This document shows, one piece after another, positions 1 through 8,512 of a DNA stretch of 64,000 nucleotides. Both the position numbers and the translations under genes were made by a program. Under the pieces are notes generated by a model. That model made no database searches. It worked only from the letters and a program-made list of their open reading frames with translations, and was not told the origin of the DNA. Location: positions 1-64,000 of the forward strand of contig CAJWLL010000005.1 of NCBI GenBank assembly GCA_913043275.1, in the 5' to 3' direction. How positions within the stretch are numbered: position 1 is the stretch's first letter; each line of letters starts with the position of its first letter. This DNA comes from an uncultured Flavobacteriaceae bacterium (GTDB taxonomy: Bacteria; Bacteroidota; Bacteroidia; Flavobacteriales; Flavobacteriaceae).

Positions 1-660
1 TTTTTCTTCTATTTTATTTCCAAAAATATTGGCAATTCTTTTTCTAAAATTTACAGCTGGCAAGTCAAAAAGCTCTGAGCCATTTTGAATAAAAGTAAAT
101 TTAACTTCAGGATGTGTCAAGGCTACCCTATGGAACTCATCAATCATGTGTCGCAATTCAACTTTATCTGACTTGAGGAAATTTCTTCGAGCAGGTACAT
201 TGTAAAAAATATTTTTTACGGCAATGGAAGTTCCTTGAGGAGCAACAGACAACTCCTGATCCTCTATATTGCTTCCAGATATTTTAAGGCAAGTTGCCAT
301 TTCGTCTTCTGCCCTTTTGGTATAAACCTCCACTTGAGCGATGGCAGCGATGGAAGCCAAAGCTTCCCCCCTAAATCCTTTGGATCTAATGGAAAACAAA
401 TCATTGGCAGATTTAATTTTAGACGTTGCATGACGCTCAAATGCCAATCTTACATCGGTGGAAGACATCCCCATGCCGTTATCGATAACCTGAATCATGA
501 TTTTGCCGGCCCCATTTATTAGTAATTGGATTTCTGTAGCCTCAGCGTCGATAGAATTTTCCATAAGCTCTTTAACAACAGAAGCGGGTCTTTGAATGAC
601 TTCACCTGCAGCAATTTGGTTAGCCACATGGTCTGGCAAAAGCGAAATGATGTCAGCCAT
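1..660 (-). CDS. mutL: DNA mismatch repair protein MutL (N-terminal 220 residues; runs off the window)
   Basis: This is the ATPase half of MutL, which links mismatch recognition by MutS to strand incision. The GHL-family ATP site is complete: the ELMENSIDA motif (residues 31-39, with the Mg-binding Asn 35), DNGMGM (60-65) and [12 protein letters not shown] (93-104). The frame is open to base 1, so the C-terminal dimerisation/endonuclease region lies outside. The ATG overlaps the stop of the upstream small membrane-protein gene by one base (TAATG), so the two are probably translationally coupled. Identity is certain from the motifs; whether the C-terminus has the endonuclease motif cannot be seen here. 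Confidence 0.97.
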   Translation of the reverse strand, partial: MADIISLLPDHVANQIAAGEVIQRPASVVKELMENSIDAEATEIQLLINGAGKIMIQVIDNGMGMSSTDVRLAFERHATSKIKSANDLFSIRSKGFRGEALASIAAIAQVEVYTKRAEDEMATCLKISGSNIEDQELSVAPQGTSIAVKNIFYNVPARRNFLKSDKVELRHMIDEFHRVALTHPEVKFTFIQNGSELFDLPAVNFRKRIANIFGNKIEEK

Positions 661-947
661 TAGTCTTTAAATAGAAATAAATCAAAATCAATAACGTAAA
701 GAAAAGCCAAAACCAAGATCAAAATGATAATGAACAATCGGATAGAAATTCCTCGGTTACCGTGATTTCGCATCTTTAGGCGATCATCTTGCCACTGCTG
801 ACCAAAGTCATTCTGGTTGTAGGTGTCCCTGTATTTTGAAAATTTAGAATCAAAATCATATAGGTTTCTATCTTCCTTACCACTGTAATAACGAGGAGTG
901 TAATTGTATCTTCGGTTTTTTTTAAGTTTAAAAAGACTGATTTTCAT
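660..947 (-). CDS. small conserved single-pass membrane protein of unknown function
   Basis: The product is 95 residues if translation starts at the Met giving [10 protein letters not shown]; an in-frame ATG 18 bases earlier (965) is the alternative. The N-terminal two thirds is very basic and rich in Tyr, Arg and Asn, and one hydrophobic helix (about residues 70-90, [19 protein letters not shown]) lies near the C-terminus, so the protein probably has a cytoplasmic N-terminus and is anchored by its tail. It sits between ribH and mutL, in the same direction, and overlaps mutL by one base. I recall similar small proteins next to mutL in other flavobacteria but know no function. A TAAATTTG element at 987-994 could give it and mutL their own transcript. 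Confidence 0.75.
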   Translation of the reverse strand: MKISLFKLKKNRRYNYTPRYYSGKEDRNLYDFDSKFSKYRDTYNQNDFGQQWQDDRLKMRNHGNRGISIRLFIIILILVLAFLYVIDFDLFLFKD

Positions 948-986
948 TGGTCGTAAATTGATCATGGAGCAAAACAGTAATCATAC

Positions 987-994
987 CAAATTTA
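987..994 (-). promoter_or_regulatory. possible -7 element for the small membrane protein and mutL
   Basis: The minus strand reads TAAATTTG, a perfect match to the Bacteroidota TAnnTTTG element, 21 bases before the first possible ATG. I see no TTG at the proper -33 distance, so this is a weak call. Confidence 0.35.
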
Positions 995-1045
995 ACTAAA
1001 GTGAACTAAATTTCCATTGGGTTTGAGCAATATATAACGAAAAAA

Positions 1046-1519
1046 CTAAAGGCTGGTCATCCTTAAAGCAGTAACTGCTGCCTCTACCCCTTTGTTACCC
1101 TTGTCACCACCACTCCTAGCCTTGGATTGTTCAATGGTGTCATCCGTCAATACACAAAATACCACTGGTACTTTTCCAATGAGGTTCAGGTCTTTTATTC
1201 CATGAGCTACAGTATTTGAAATGAATTCAAAATGTCTTGTTTCACCTTGAATAATACATCCAATTGCAATGATGGCATCAAAATCCATTTGTTGAGCTCT
1301 ACTGGCTCCGTAAATCAACTCAAAACTGCCGGGTACATCAATTCTGACAATTTTATCCTCAATAACATTGTGGTCTAGCAATGTGTCTTTGGCGCCCATA
1401 AAAAGGGCTTCAGTAATGGCTTCATTCCACCCCGAAACAACTAGAGCAATCCGTAAATTTTTTCCATCAGGAATTTTTGAATGATCGTATTGGGAAAGGA
1501 TGTTACCGGCAGTAGCCAT
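1046..1519 (-). CDS. ribH: 6,7-dimethyl-8-ribityllumazine synthase
   Basis: RibH condenses 5-amino-6-ribitylamino-uracil with dihydroxybutanone phosphate, the penultimate step of riboflavin synthesis; the family forms pentamers or 60-subunit shells in the cytoplasm. The 157-residue product has the family motifs: SGWNEAIT near residue 29 (substrate ring stacking), VPGSFEL near 63, GCIIQGETRHFEFI near 86-99 with the general-base His, and a C-terminal KGVEAA stretch. I chose the ATG at 1519 rather than the TTG one codon earlier; it overlaps the TGA of the upstream TPR gene by one base (TGATG), so the pair is an operon. No FMN riboswitch precedes the unit. Other rib genes are not in this window. 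Confidence 0.96.
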   Translation of the reverse strand: MATAGNILSQYDHSKIPDGKNLRIALVVSGWNEAITEALFMGAKDTLLDHNVIEDKIVRIDVPGSFELIYGASRAQQMDFDAIIAIGCIIQGETRHFEFISNTVAHGIKDLNLIGKVPVVFCVLTDDTIEQSKARSGGDKGNKGVEAAVTALRMTSL

Positions 1520-2283
1520 CAATTGATGTTTTCCAAGAGACCTATTTGCACTTCTACCCTAAGGGCTTCTGCGGAATCCGGATACTCAGATTGTATCTTT
1601 TTGAAATAGCGAAGTGCTGCATTTTTTTTACCCAGAGAGGTACCCAAAATCCCCGCTTTTAAAAGGTATTTAGGTGAACTAAAAGAATTGTCACTAGATT
1701 CAAAAGCGGTAACATAATAATCATAAGCCTCTTCTGGCTGACCTATTTCAGCAAAAGCGTCTCCAATAGCACCTTTTGCTAAGGCTTTCAACATCAAATC
1801 ATCTATATCAAATTGATCGAGATATTCAATGGCCTTGATATAATCCCCCAAATTGAGGTAAGCCATACCAGCACTATAGGTGGCCAATTTGGCCGCAGGT
1901 GTTCCTCCATAATTGTCGATAATATCCAAAAATCCATATTTCCCTTCACCACCATTGAGGGATCTTCTAAATAAAGAATCAGATTCTTGACCGTTTACGG
2001 CCAAATCAAAATAATATTGAGCTTGACTTAATTCACTGACAGCCTCCGATTTTTTGGGCTCAAAGATATAACTCTGGTAGCCCAAATAGGATAATACTGA
2101 TAATGCAATAATCCCGACGCCTGCCAAAATAAAGTTTTGAAATTTCGAGATCCATTCCTCTGTGCGAGATGCAGTAGAGTCTAATTTATCAAAAACCTCT
2201 GCAGTTGTACTATCCACTTCCACCTGCTTTTCTGCTCTAGGTGCAATCGATTTTTTATAACCCCTCTTATTGTAGGTTGCCAT
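1519..2283 (-). CDS. membrane-anchored tetratricopeptide repeat protein (YfgM-like)
   Basis: The product has 254 residues: a basic N-terminal segment, one membrane helix at about 51-71 (FILAGVGIIALSVLSYLGY), then a periplasmic domain of TPR-type helical pairs from about 80 to 250. The layout resembles the YfgM/tetratricopeptide family, which in E. coli associates with the SecYEG translocon and periplasmic chaperones; that role is only inferred here. It is the first gene of the unit that includes ribH, and a strong promoter lies 19 bases upstream of the ATG. Confidence is high for the architecture and moderate for the family name. Confidence 0.85.
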   Translation of the reverse strand: MATYNKRGYKKSIAPRAEKQVEVDSTTAEVFDKLDSTASRTEEWISKFQNFILAGVGIIALSVLSYLGYQSYIFEPKKSEAVSELSQAQYYFDLAVNGQESDSLFRRSLNGGEGKYGFLDIIDNYGGTPAAKLATYSAGMAYLNLGDYIKAIEYLDQFDIDDLMLKALAKGAIGDAFAEIGQPEEAYDYYVTAFESSDNSFSSPKYLLKAGILGTSLGKKNAALRYFKKIQSEYPDSAEALRVEVQIGLLENIN

Positions 2284-2302
2284 TTTTGTTTTTTTAAGTC
2301 CC

Positions 2303-2332
2303 CAAAATTAACCTTTTTTAGTGCAAAATCAA
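2303..2332 (-). promoter_or_regulatory. promoter of the TPR-ribH unit (Bacteroidota housekeeping type)
   Basis: On the minus strand TTG (2332-2330) is followed after exactly 19 bases by TAATTTTG (2310-2303). This fits the -33/-7 consensus of the Bacteroidota primary sigma factor. The ATG follows 19 bases later. Confidence 0.65.
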
Positions 2333-2378
2333 AAACTCTTTAAATTATGAAAATCAGGGGTTAAAATAAATTTAAATT

Positions 2379-2410
2379 TTGTTTTACCTTTCTCAACTAA
2401 ACTATTTTTG
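2379..2410 (+). promoter_or_regulatory. promoter of recF, predicted nearly leaderless
   Basis: TTG at 2379-2381, 21 bases, then TATTTTTG at 2403-2410. Only five bases separate the element from the recF ATG at 2416, so transcription should begin at or within a few bases of the start codon. Confidence 0.6.
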
Positions 2411-2415
2411 CATTA

Positions 2416-3498
2416 ATGTTTTTAAAACAATTGACCCTAACCAATTACAAAAACATAGAAGCCTCTCAATTCGATTTTCAGGCTCCTATCAACTGTTTTA
2501 TTGGCAACAATGGAATAGGAAAGTCAAATATTTTAGACAGCATTTACCATTTAGCTTTCACCAAGAGTTATTTTAACCCGTCTGGAGTTCAAAATATCCA
2601 GTTTGGAAAGGAGTTCTTTTTGATAGAAGGAAAATTCGAGAAATCAGGTAAAGAGGAGAAAATTAATTGCAGTCTCAAAAAAGGCCAAAAAAAGACTGTA
2701 AAAAGAAACGGTAAAATCTATAATAAAATTGCAGAACACATTGGGCTCATTCCATTAGTGATAATTTCACCCACAGATCGGAATCTGATCATTGAAGGCA
2801 GTAGCACCAGAAGGAAGTTTCTAGATGGTGTAATTGGACAAACCGATAAAACCTATTTAAAAGACCTAACAGACTACAACAAAATACTGGCACAACGTAA
2901 TGCCTTACTGAAGTTTTTTGCTCAAAACCGGACCTTTGATTCAGACACTTTGGCCATTTACAACCATCAAATAAGTGAATTGGGGCATCCCATTTACGAA
3001 AAGAGAAAAGCATTCATGGAAGTGTTTATACCCATTTTCAAAAAAAGACACCTCAGTATTAGCAATGGAGCCGAAGAGGTTGGCATTCATTATGTATCAG
3101 GTCTAAGTAAAAATAAATTGCCTGATCTTCTGGATCTGAATTTAGAAAAGGACAAAATACTCCAATTCACTTCAGTTGGTATCCACAAAGACGACTTGGA
3201 TCTTAACATCTCAGCGGTACCCATTAAAAAATTTGGCAGTCAAGGACAACAGAAAACTTTTCTAATTGCACTCAAACTTGCACAATTTGACTTTATCAAA
3301 GAAAAATCCGGGATTAACCCCATCGTGCTACTGGATGATATTTTTGACAAGTTGGATCAAGATAGGGTCACCCAAATCATACAATTGATTGACAAGGAAA
3401 GTCTTGGACAAATATTTATCTCTGACACCCACGAATATAGAATCAAAGCAGCATTAGAAATGAGTTCCTCTGCTAACGAAATCTTTAAACTCAGTTAG
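2416..3498 (+). CDS. recF: DNA replication and repair protein RecF
   Basis: RecF is an SMC-like ATPase that binds gapped DNA and, with RecO and RecR, loads RecA; recR is also in this window at 54320. The 360-residue length is normal. Visible motifs are the Walker A box GNNGIGKSN (residues 30-38), the ABC signature-like GSQGQQ (274-279) and the Walker B LLDDIFDKLD (305-314). The ATG at 2416 is chosen because the promoter element ends five bases before it; the alternative reading in another frame (2379-2576) is a shadow. It leads an operon with a lipoprotein gene (2-base gap) and a DUF721 gene. Confidence 0.97.
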   Translation: MFLKQLTLTNYKNIEASQFDFQAPINCFIGNNGIGKSNILDSIYHLAFTKSYFNPSGVQNIQFGKEFFLIEGKFEKSGKEEKINCSLKKGQKKTVKRNGKIYNKIAEHIGLIPLVIISPTDRNLIIEGSSTRRKFLDGVIGQTDKTYLKDLTDYNKILAQRNALLKFFAQNRTFDSDTLAIYNHQISELGHPIYEKRKAFMEVFIPIFKKRHLSISNGAEEVGIHYVSGLSKNKLPDLLDLNLEKDKILQFTSVGIHKDDLDLNISAVPIKKFGSQGQQKTFLIALKLAQFDFIKEKSGINPIVLLDDIFDKLDQDRVTQIIQLIDKESLGQIFISDTHEYRIKAALEMSSSANEIFKLS

Positions 3499-3500
3499 CA

Positions 3501-3908
3501 ATGTTTAGATCCTTTATCCTCAGTTTACTTTTCTTTAGTTTAGGATGTAAAAATGAAATTACGTCAAATGAAATCTACTTACTTAGTGGATATTGGAATA
3601 TTGAATACATAACCCAAAAGAATGAAACTTTTCACCCCAAAGGAAAGGCCAAACTATTGGATTATTATAAAGTTAATAAACAAGGTGGGGTAAGAAAAAA
3701 AGTACAACCTCGATTGAATAATAAGTTTTTGGTAACTGAGGATATAAATAACTTTAAGATTATCTTTAAGGATGGAAGTTGTTATCTTATTTTTCAGACA
3801 TCCTGGGATCAATGGCAGGAAAAGATCGTTGATTTAAACAAAAACAAACTGGTTCTTGAGCATCAACATAAAAGATATCATTACAAAAAGTTTCACAGTG
3901 AGCATTAA
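3501..3908 (+). CDS. small lipoprotein of unknown function
   Basis: A 135-residue protein with a short hydrophobic signal sequence ending in a lipobox-like FSLGC (Cys 16), so it is predicted to be a lipidated envelope protein. The mature part is rich in aromatic and charged residues (YWNIEYI near the start, several TSWDQW/YHYKK patches), which suggests a small beta-rich, lipocalin-like fold, but no family is recognised. It lies two bases after recF and six before the DUF721 gene, so it is co-transcribed with replication genes although its location is the envelope; a functional link is not evident. Confidence 0.75.
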   Translation: MFRSFILSLLFFSLGCKNEITSNEIYLLSGYWNIEYITQKNETFHPKGKAKLLDYYKVNKQGGVRKKVQPRLNNKFLVTEDINNFKIIFKDGSCYLIFQTSWDQWQEKIVDLNKNKLVLEHQHKRYHYKKFHSEH

Positions 3909-3914
3909 CCAATC

Positions 3915-4217
3915 ATGAAGTCACCCAAAAGAAAATTTGAACCTCAAAGCATTGGTAAAGTGTTGGACGAAATAGTCCAGTCAAAAAAGTTAAAAGCAGG
4001 TATTAACAATGCAAGAATCAATGAGCTTTGGTATGAATTGATGGGAACACACATGACCAGTTATACGGAAAAAATAACGCTCAAAGGAAATACGCTTTTC
4101 GTTTCACTCAACAATGCAGCCTTACGAGAAGAACTGAGTTATGGGAAAGAAAAGATCAGGGAAATGATGAATGAACACCTGGGAAGTGAAGTACTCGAAA
4201 AAGTTGTGCTGCGCTAA
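3915..4217 (+). CDS. DUF721 (DciA-like) protein
   Basis: The 100-residue product carries the DUF721 domain across nearly its whole length, with the typical central stretch [27 protein letters not shown] and a following ALREELSY segment. DciA, the named member of this family, loads or positions the replicative helicase DnaB in bacteria that lack DnaC; assignment of that role here is inference from family and from the position in an operon headed by recF. The domain resembles a KH-type nucleic-acid fold. The stop codon overlaps the end of convergent ndk by three bases. Confidence 0.85.
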   Translation: MKSPKRKFEPQSIGKVLDEIVQSKKLKAGINNARINELWYELMGTHMTSYTEKITLKGNTLFVSLNNAALREELSYGKEKIREMMNEHLGSEVLEKVVLR

Positions 4218-4633
4218 AACATTTCTCTAACGGAGAAATGAAATGCTCCTTCAATTTCGGCATTTTCATTACTGTCAGAACCATGTAGGGCATTTTCACC
4301 CATTGATGTTGCAAATTGTTTGCGCAGAGTACCATCAGCAGCTTCATCAGGATTAGTGGCTCCAATCAATGTTCTGAAATCATCTACAGCATTTTCTTTT
4401 TCAAGTATGGCTGCAACAATAGGTCCTCGAGTCATAAAAGACACCAATTCACTAAAAAATGGGCGTTCTTGGTGTACAGCATAAAACATCTCAGCATCGC
4501 GTTTAGACATTTGGGTCATTTTCATAGAGATAATTCTAAATCCCGAAGCAACAATTTTATTTAGGATTTCTCCTGTATAACCTTTTTCTATAGCGTCAGG
4601 TTTAATCATTGTAAAAGTTCTGTTGGAAGACAT
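4214..4633 (-). CDS. ndk: nucleoside diphosphate kinase
   Basis: Ndk transfers the gamma phosphate of ATP to other nucleoside diphosphates through a phospho-histidine. The ATG at 4633 gives [14 protein letters not shown] and 139 residues, the usual bacterial length; a longer frame to 4681 adds 16 residues unlike the family. Lys 11 (TMIKPDA) and the active-site His 117 in NALHGSDS are present. The gene is monocistronic. A TAAATTTG element lies 15 bases upstream, and a perfect 8-base-pair hairpin overlaps its last codons. Confidence 0.97.
   Translation of the reverse strand: MSSNRTFTMIKPDAIEKGYTGEILNKIVASGFRIISMKMTQMSKRDAEMFYAVHQERPFFSELVSFMTRGPIVAAILEKENAVDDFRTLIGATNPDEAADGTLRKQFATSMGENALHGSDSNENAEIEGAFHFSVREMF
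4220..4240 (-). terminator. possible terminator embedded in the end of ndk
   Basis: CATTTCTC (4220-4227) and GAGAAATG (4233-4240) form a perfect 8-base-pair stem with a 5-base loop inside the last ndk codons. On the minus strand it is followed by TTTT only, so as a terminator it is weak. Confidence 0.35.
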
Positions 4634-4648
4634 TGTGGTGTTTTTTTG

Positions 4649-4656
4649 CAAATTTA
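4649..4656 (-). promoter_or_regulatory. -7 element of ndk
   Basis: The minus strand reads TAAATTTG 15 bases before the chosen ATG. No convincing TTG occurs 17-23 bases further upstream. Confidence 0.4.
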
Positions 4657-4738
4657 TAAAAAATGTTCTCGTTTGATACACCTCACCTAGTTAATTAATT
4701 TTTCACCTAACTGTAAAAACATAAGGATCAAATTTTGG

Positions 4739-4746
4739 TATATTTG
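4739..4746 (+). promoter_or_regulatory. -7 element of the nrnA-gldI operon, predicted leaderless
   Basis: TATATTTG ends five bases before the ATG at 4752. A matching TTG at -33 is missing, so the call rests on the -7 element and its position. Confidence 0.4.
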
Positions 4747-4751
4747 AATAA

Positions 4752-5765
4752 ATGAATAATCAACTGCTTAAAGCATTTCATAGAGCGCTCTCCAGCACCA
4801 AAAAAACCATCATCATTCCCCACAAAAATCCCGATGGTGATGCCTTGGGAAGCAGTCTTGCCCTTCATGCTTTTTTGATCAAAACCGGACATGATTCTCG
4901 GATCATTGCTCCCAATGAATACCCTGAATTTCTGGATTGGATGCCCAGTCAAGAGGAAATTATAAAATTTTCTCAACTTCCAGATGAATCAACCCAATTG
5001 GTGGAAGATGCCGACATCATCTTTACCTTGGACTTTAATCAATTAAGTAGAATTGATAAATTGGCCCCTGTTGTTGAACAGAGCGATGCCCTAAAAATAA
5101 TGATTGACCATCATGAAAACCCCGGAGATTATGCCCCTATTACCTACTCAGACCCTAGCAAAGGGTCAACTTGTGAAATGGTTTTCGAATTGATTTCCAG
5201 TTTAGATCACGATCAAATTGATGCCTCTATCGCTACTAGTCTCTATACTGGAATCATGACCGATACTGGTTCATTCAGATTTCCATCAACCACGGCCAGA
5301 ACACATCAAATTGTAGGCACACTCATTGAAAAAGGTGCAAAACCCAATACTATTCATCAAAAGGTTTATGATAATTATTCTTTCGGCAGATTGCAATTGT
5401 TGGGAACAGCCCTCAATAACCTTAAAAAAATAGATGAAATTCCAGTAGTCTATATTACACTTTCACAAAAAGAATTGAATCAAAACAACTTTAAAAAAGG
5501 AGACACAGAGGGCTTTGTAAATTATGGCTTAAGTCTTGCGGGCATCACATTAGCGGCAATTATGATTGAAAATGAATCGGAAAAGATCATCAAAATGTCT
5601 TTTCGATCAAAAGGGTCTTTTGATGTAAATCAATTTGCAAAAAAATATTTCAATGGTGGAGGACACATCAATGCAGCTGGCGGAATTTCGTCTTTGAATT
5701 TAGATGAAACCGAAGCGAAATTCAGAAATGCCGTAATTGACGAAAAATCTCAATTCAATGTTTAG
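4752..5765 (+). CDS. DHH-family phosphoesterase, NrnA-like nanoRNase/pAp phosphatase
   Basis: This 337-residue protein has the full DHH/DHHA1 layout. Motif I is HKNPDGDALGSS (24-35), motif II the TLDFNQ Asp (about 92-97), motif III the IDHHENP (118-124), motif IV TGIMTDTGSFR (166-176), and the DHHA1 substrate motif is GGGHINAAGG (302-311). Proteins of this type degrade 2-5-nucleotide RNAs and linear dinucleotides from c-di-AMP breakdown, and dephosphorylate pAp; which activity dominates cannot be read from sequence. It heads an operon with gldI (8-base overlap), a double prolyl isomerase and a DUF3810 gene. Confidence 0.9.
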   Translation: MNNQLLKAFHRALSSTKKTIIIPHKNPDGDALGSSLALHAFLIKTGHDSRIIAPNEYPEFLDWMPSQEEIIKFSQLPDESTQLVEDADIIFTLDFNQLSRIDKLAPVVEQSDALKIMIDHHENPGDYAPITYSDPSKGSTCEMVFELISSLDHDQIDASIATSLYTGIMTDTGSFRFPSTTARTHQIVGTLIEKGAKPNTIHQKVYDNYSFGRLQLLGTALNNLKKIDEIPVVYITLSQKELNQNNFKKGDTEGFVNYGLSLAGITLAAIMIENESEKIIKMSFRSKGSFDVNQFAKKYFNGGGHINAAGGISSLNLDETEAKFRNAVIDEKSQFNV

Positions 5766-6297
5766 GACGCTATTTTTATCCTTGTTTATTTTTGGTGTTC
5801 TGAGTTGTCAAAACCTTGAGCCACGACGTCCTATCAACAAAAAAAAGCAAGTTTTCCTAAAGGAATCTGCCAAAAGAAATAAAAACATCATTGCCATAGA
5901 GCAGTTATTGTTTCGCCAGGCCATTGAAAAAGAAGAAAAGCTCTCTTTTGAGAATACTCCTCTTGGTTTTTGGTATGCATATCAAAAAAACAACACCAAT
6001 TCCGATGGCAACTATCCCAAAAAAGGCGATCGTGTCACCTTTAAATATCGCATAGAAGATCTTAGAGATAATCTACTTTACGATGAAAAAGAATTGGGAG
6101 ATGTGAGTTTTTTTGTAGATCAGGAAGATTTAATCCCTGCACTCAGGGAAGGAGTAAAATATTTACGCTTGGGGGAAATTGGTGTATTTCTCTTTCCTTC
6201 CTACCTTTGTTATGGCTATCAAGGGGATGGAGAAAAAATCGGAATCAATCAACCCCTTCGTTTTACTATAGAACTTTTAAAACTGGAAAAAAACTAA
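5758..6297 (+). CDS. gldI: gliding motility-associated FKBP-type prolyl isomerase lipoprotein GldI
   Basis: GldI is a lipoprotein of the flavobacterial gliding/type IX secretion machinery group, predicted to help fold periplasmic proteins. The 179-residue product starts at the ATG at 5758 ([10 protein letters not shown]), has a lipobox FGVLSC with Cys 17, a charged linker, and an FKBP domain from about residue 80 to the end ([49 protein letters not shown]). The start overlaps the nrnA stop by eight bases. No other gld or spr genes are present. The organism may or may not glide; GldI also occurs in non-gliding relatives. Confidence 0.88.
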   Translation: MFRTLFLSLFIFGVLSCQNLEPRRPINKKKQVFLKESAKRNKNIIAIEQLLFRQAIEKEEKLSFENTPLGFWYAYQKNNTNSDGNYPKKGDRVTFKYRIEDLRDNLLYDEKELGDVSFFVDQEDLIPALREGVKYLRLGEIGVFLFPSYLCYGYQGDGEKIGINQPLRFTIELLKLEKN

Positions 6298-6307
6298 AAA
6301 CTTCAAA

Positions 6308-7387
6308 ATGAAAAAAACCAATTTACTAGGACTCCTTTTTGCAACATTGATCATAGGTTGTACCGAAGAATATCCCGAATTAGACAAAGGCTTGTTCGCC
6401 AATATTGAAACCAACAAAGGTGAGATCATGCTGCAGTTGGAATTGGAAAAGACACCCATCACCGTTGCCAACTTTGTCTCTTTGGCAGAGGGAAACAACC
6501 CCAAAGTCACAAAAGAGTTTTCGGAAAAAAAATATTATGACGGAATAATCTTTCACAGGGTCATCAAGGATTTTATGATTCAAGGAGGGGATCCCACCGG
6601 AACCGGCTCGGGAGGTCCTGGATACCAATTTATCGATGAGTTTACTGATTTGACCCATAGTGGCCCCGGTATTCTTTCGATGGCCAATTCAGGCCCTGAA
6701 ACCAATGGAAGCCAATTCTTTATTACCCACAAAGAAACCCCCTGGCTCAATGGTAAACATACCGTATTTGGAAAAGTCGTTCTAGGTCAAGCAGTAGTCG
6801 ATAGCATTTTGCAAAACGACACCATCATCAAAATATCCATCATAAGGAAAGGAAGTGATGCTAAACGATTTGATGCCCCAAAAATATTCTCCAATTATTT
6901 TGAAGAAAAAATAACAGCTGATCGTGAGAAAACAGTAAAACAAGCCGCGATTATGAAGTTAAATCAAGAAAAATTTAACACTCAAAAAGCTAAAGCCAAA
7001 ACAAGACCCTCTGGACTGCAATACACCATCACCGAAAAAGGGGAAGGCCCCAAGGTCACAACCACCAATAAAGTAACCGCCCACTATGCGGTTTACTTTT
7101 CTGATGGCATTTTGTTGGAAACCAGTAAATTGGAAACTGCCGAAGCCTTGGGTAGGGTTGATTCCAATCGCAAAGACGCTGGTGCTTATCAACCCATCAA
7201 TGCCGATGTGAGTCCCGAAGCGGCAATGATCGAAGGTTTTAAAGAAGGTCTAAGACTGCTGAATGTTGGAGACAAAGCCACCTTATTTTTACCCCATCAA
7301 TTGGCATATGGCGAAAATGGTAATCAAATGATTCCTCCTCGTTCTGATTTGATTTTTGAAGTTGAAATTGTCGCTTTGATTGAATAG
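6308..7387 (+). CDS. lipoprotein with fused cyclophilin and FKBP prolyl isomerase domains
   Basis: A 359-residue envelope protein with two different prolyl cis-trans isomerase folds. A signal peptide ends at lipobox LIIGC (Cys 18). The cyclophilin domain spans about 28-175 with FHRVI (catalytic Arg 84), MIQGGDP (90-96), GSQFFIT (134-140) and [10 protein letters not shown] (146-155). A charged helical linker (about 200-235) leads to an FKBP domain (about 235-358) with [21 protein letters not shown] and [13 protein letters not shown]. It follows gldI by ten bases, so the operon makes three isomerase domains for the periplasm, presumably for outer-membrane and secreted proteins. The fusion is a known flavobacterial arrangement. 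Confidence 0.92.
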   Translation: MKKTNLLGLLFATLIIGCTEEYPELDKGLFANIETNKGEIMLQLELEKTPITVANFVSLAEGNNPKVTKEFSEKKYYDGIIFHRVIKDFMIQGGDPTGTGSGGPGYQFIDEFTDLTHSGPGILSMANSGPETNGSQFFITHKETPWLNGKHTVFGKVVLGQAVVDSILQNDTIIKISIIRKGSDAKRFDAPKIFSNYFEEKITADREKTVKQAAIMKLNQEKFNTQKAKAKTRPSGLQYTITEKGEGPKVTTTNKVTAHYAVYFSDGILLETSKLETAEALGRVDSNRKDAGAYQPINADVSPEAAMIEGFKEGLRLLNVGDKATLFLPHQLAYGENGNQMIPPRSDLIFEVEIVALIE

Positions 7388-7408
7388 GTAGAATTTGATT
7401 TGCTGCAC

Positions 7409-8467
7409 ATGAGTAAAAAAACAACCACCTTGGTTTGGTACTCTGCTATCCCACTGTGGTTGTTGATAAGCCTTACATGCAAAAACCCTGATATCGTTGA
7501 AAAATACTACAGTCGGATTTTCTATCCGCTGATTTTCGACTTACACCAGTTTTTTATGGACTTGATTCCCTTCTCCTTTGGAGATATTCTCTATGTATTC
7601 CTAACTTTTTTTGTACTCAGAACAATTTTTAAAAAAATGCACTATTGGCAAGTCAAACCAATGAACCTATTTTTGGATTTAGGGTCATTGCTGATTCTGG
7701 TAGTTTGGATATTTCACATCAGCTGGGGATTTAATTACCACAGGCTGCCATTGAGTGAACAACTTCAAATACCCATCTCCTATACTGAGGAAGATTTAGA
7801 AAATCGTTTGGATAAAATTATTGAGGAATCAAATCAATGGCACAATAGCCTAGTTTGTTCAGATACTATAGCAGTAACATTTCCTTTTTCAAAAGAACAG
7901 CTCTTACAAAAAATCAGTCTATATCACCCCATTTATAACGAAACCCTAGTGGGTTCCTCTAAGGTAAAAAATTCCCTAATGAGCCTACCCCTTTCCTATA
8001 TGGGATATTCGGGATATTTAAATCCCTTCACACTGGAGTCACAAGTAAATGTCAAAATGCCCATCCAAAGTTTGATTACCACATCACTGCACGAAATGGC
8101 ACATCAGTTGGGGTATGCCTCTGAAAAAGAGGCTAATTTTATCGCTTATCTCTCTGCCATTACCTCAAAAGATCCCTACATTCAATATGCCGGAAAAACT
8201 TTTGCCTATAGGTATTTATTTAGTGATTTGTTCAAGCTGAATCCCGAAAAAGCAAGAGGAAAGTTAAAACTTTTGAATCCCGGTATTCTTAAAAATTTTA
8301 AGGAAGTGAACGATTTTTGGAAGAAATATGAAAATCCTTTTGAAATCATTTTTGACAAAACCTATGACAGCTATCTAAAGGCCAACGGGCAAAAAAGTGG
8401 CATCGAAAGCTACAGCAAAATGGTGGGATTGATGATCAACTACCACAAAAATGAAAAGCAATTTTGA
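7409..8467 (+). CDS. DUF3810 membrane protein with a metallopeptidase-like HExxH motif
   Basis: The 352-residue product (ATG at 7409; a TTG three codons earlier is less likely) has three membrane segments in the N-terminal third, around residues 7-24, 55-73 and 87-107, followed by a soluble region. This region contains HEMAHQLGYASEKEAN (228-243), an HExxH zinc-type signature with a downstream Glu, as in gluzincin metallopeptidases. DUF3810 has no established function that I know; membrane-bound proteolysis is an inference from the motif. It is the last gene of the nrnA-gldI operon, where the neighbours are envelope folding factors. Confidence 0.85.
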   Translation: MSKKTTTLVWYSAIPLWLLISLTCKNPDIVEKYYSRIFYPLIFDLHQFFMDLIPFSFGDILYVFLTFFVLRTIFKKMHYWQVKPMNLFLDLGSLLILVVWIFHISWGFNYHRLPLSEQLQIPISYTEEDLENRLDKIIEESNQWHNSLVCSDTIAVTFPFSKEQLLQKISLYHPIYNETLVGSSKVKNSLMSLPLSYMGYSGYLNPFTLESQVNVKMPIQSLITTSLHEMAHQLGYASEKEANFIAYLSAITSKDPYIQYAGKTFAYRYLFSDLFKLNPEKARGKLKLLNPGILKNFKEVNDFWKKYENPFEIIFDKTYDSYLKANGQKSGIESYSKMVGLMINYHKNEKQF

Positions 8468-8497
8468 TGCTGTTCCATCAATTACCCAATAACTTTG
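8464..8497 (+). promoter_or_regulatory. promoter of the SpoU-type methyltransferase gene
   Basis: TTG at 8464-8466 (inside the end of the DUF3810 gene), 23 bases, then TAACTTTG at 8490-8497. The leader to the TTG start codon at 8513 would be about ten bases. Confidence 0.5.
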
Positions 8498-8512
8498 TAA
8501 AAAAAAACAGAT

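Noticed and set aside
2284-2415. FMN riboswitch controlling ribH
   Set aside because: The gap is short, filled by two promoters, and does not contain the conserved FMN-element segments.
4634-4681. Longer ndk with 16 extra residues
   Set aside because: Ndk proteins start with the [14 protein letters not shown]-type segment; the extension spans the TAAATTTG promoter element.
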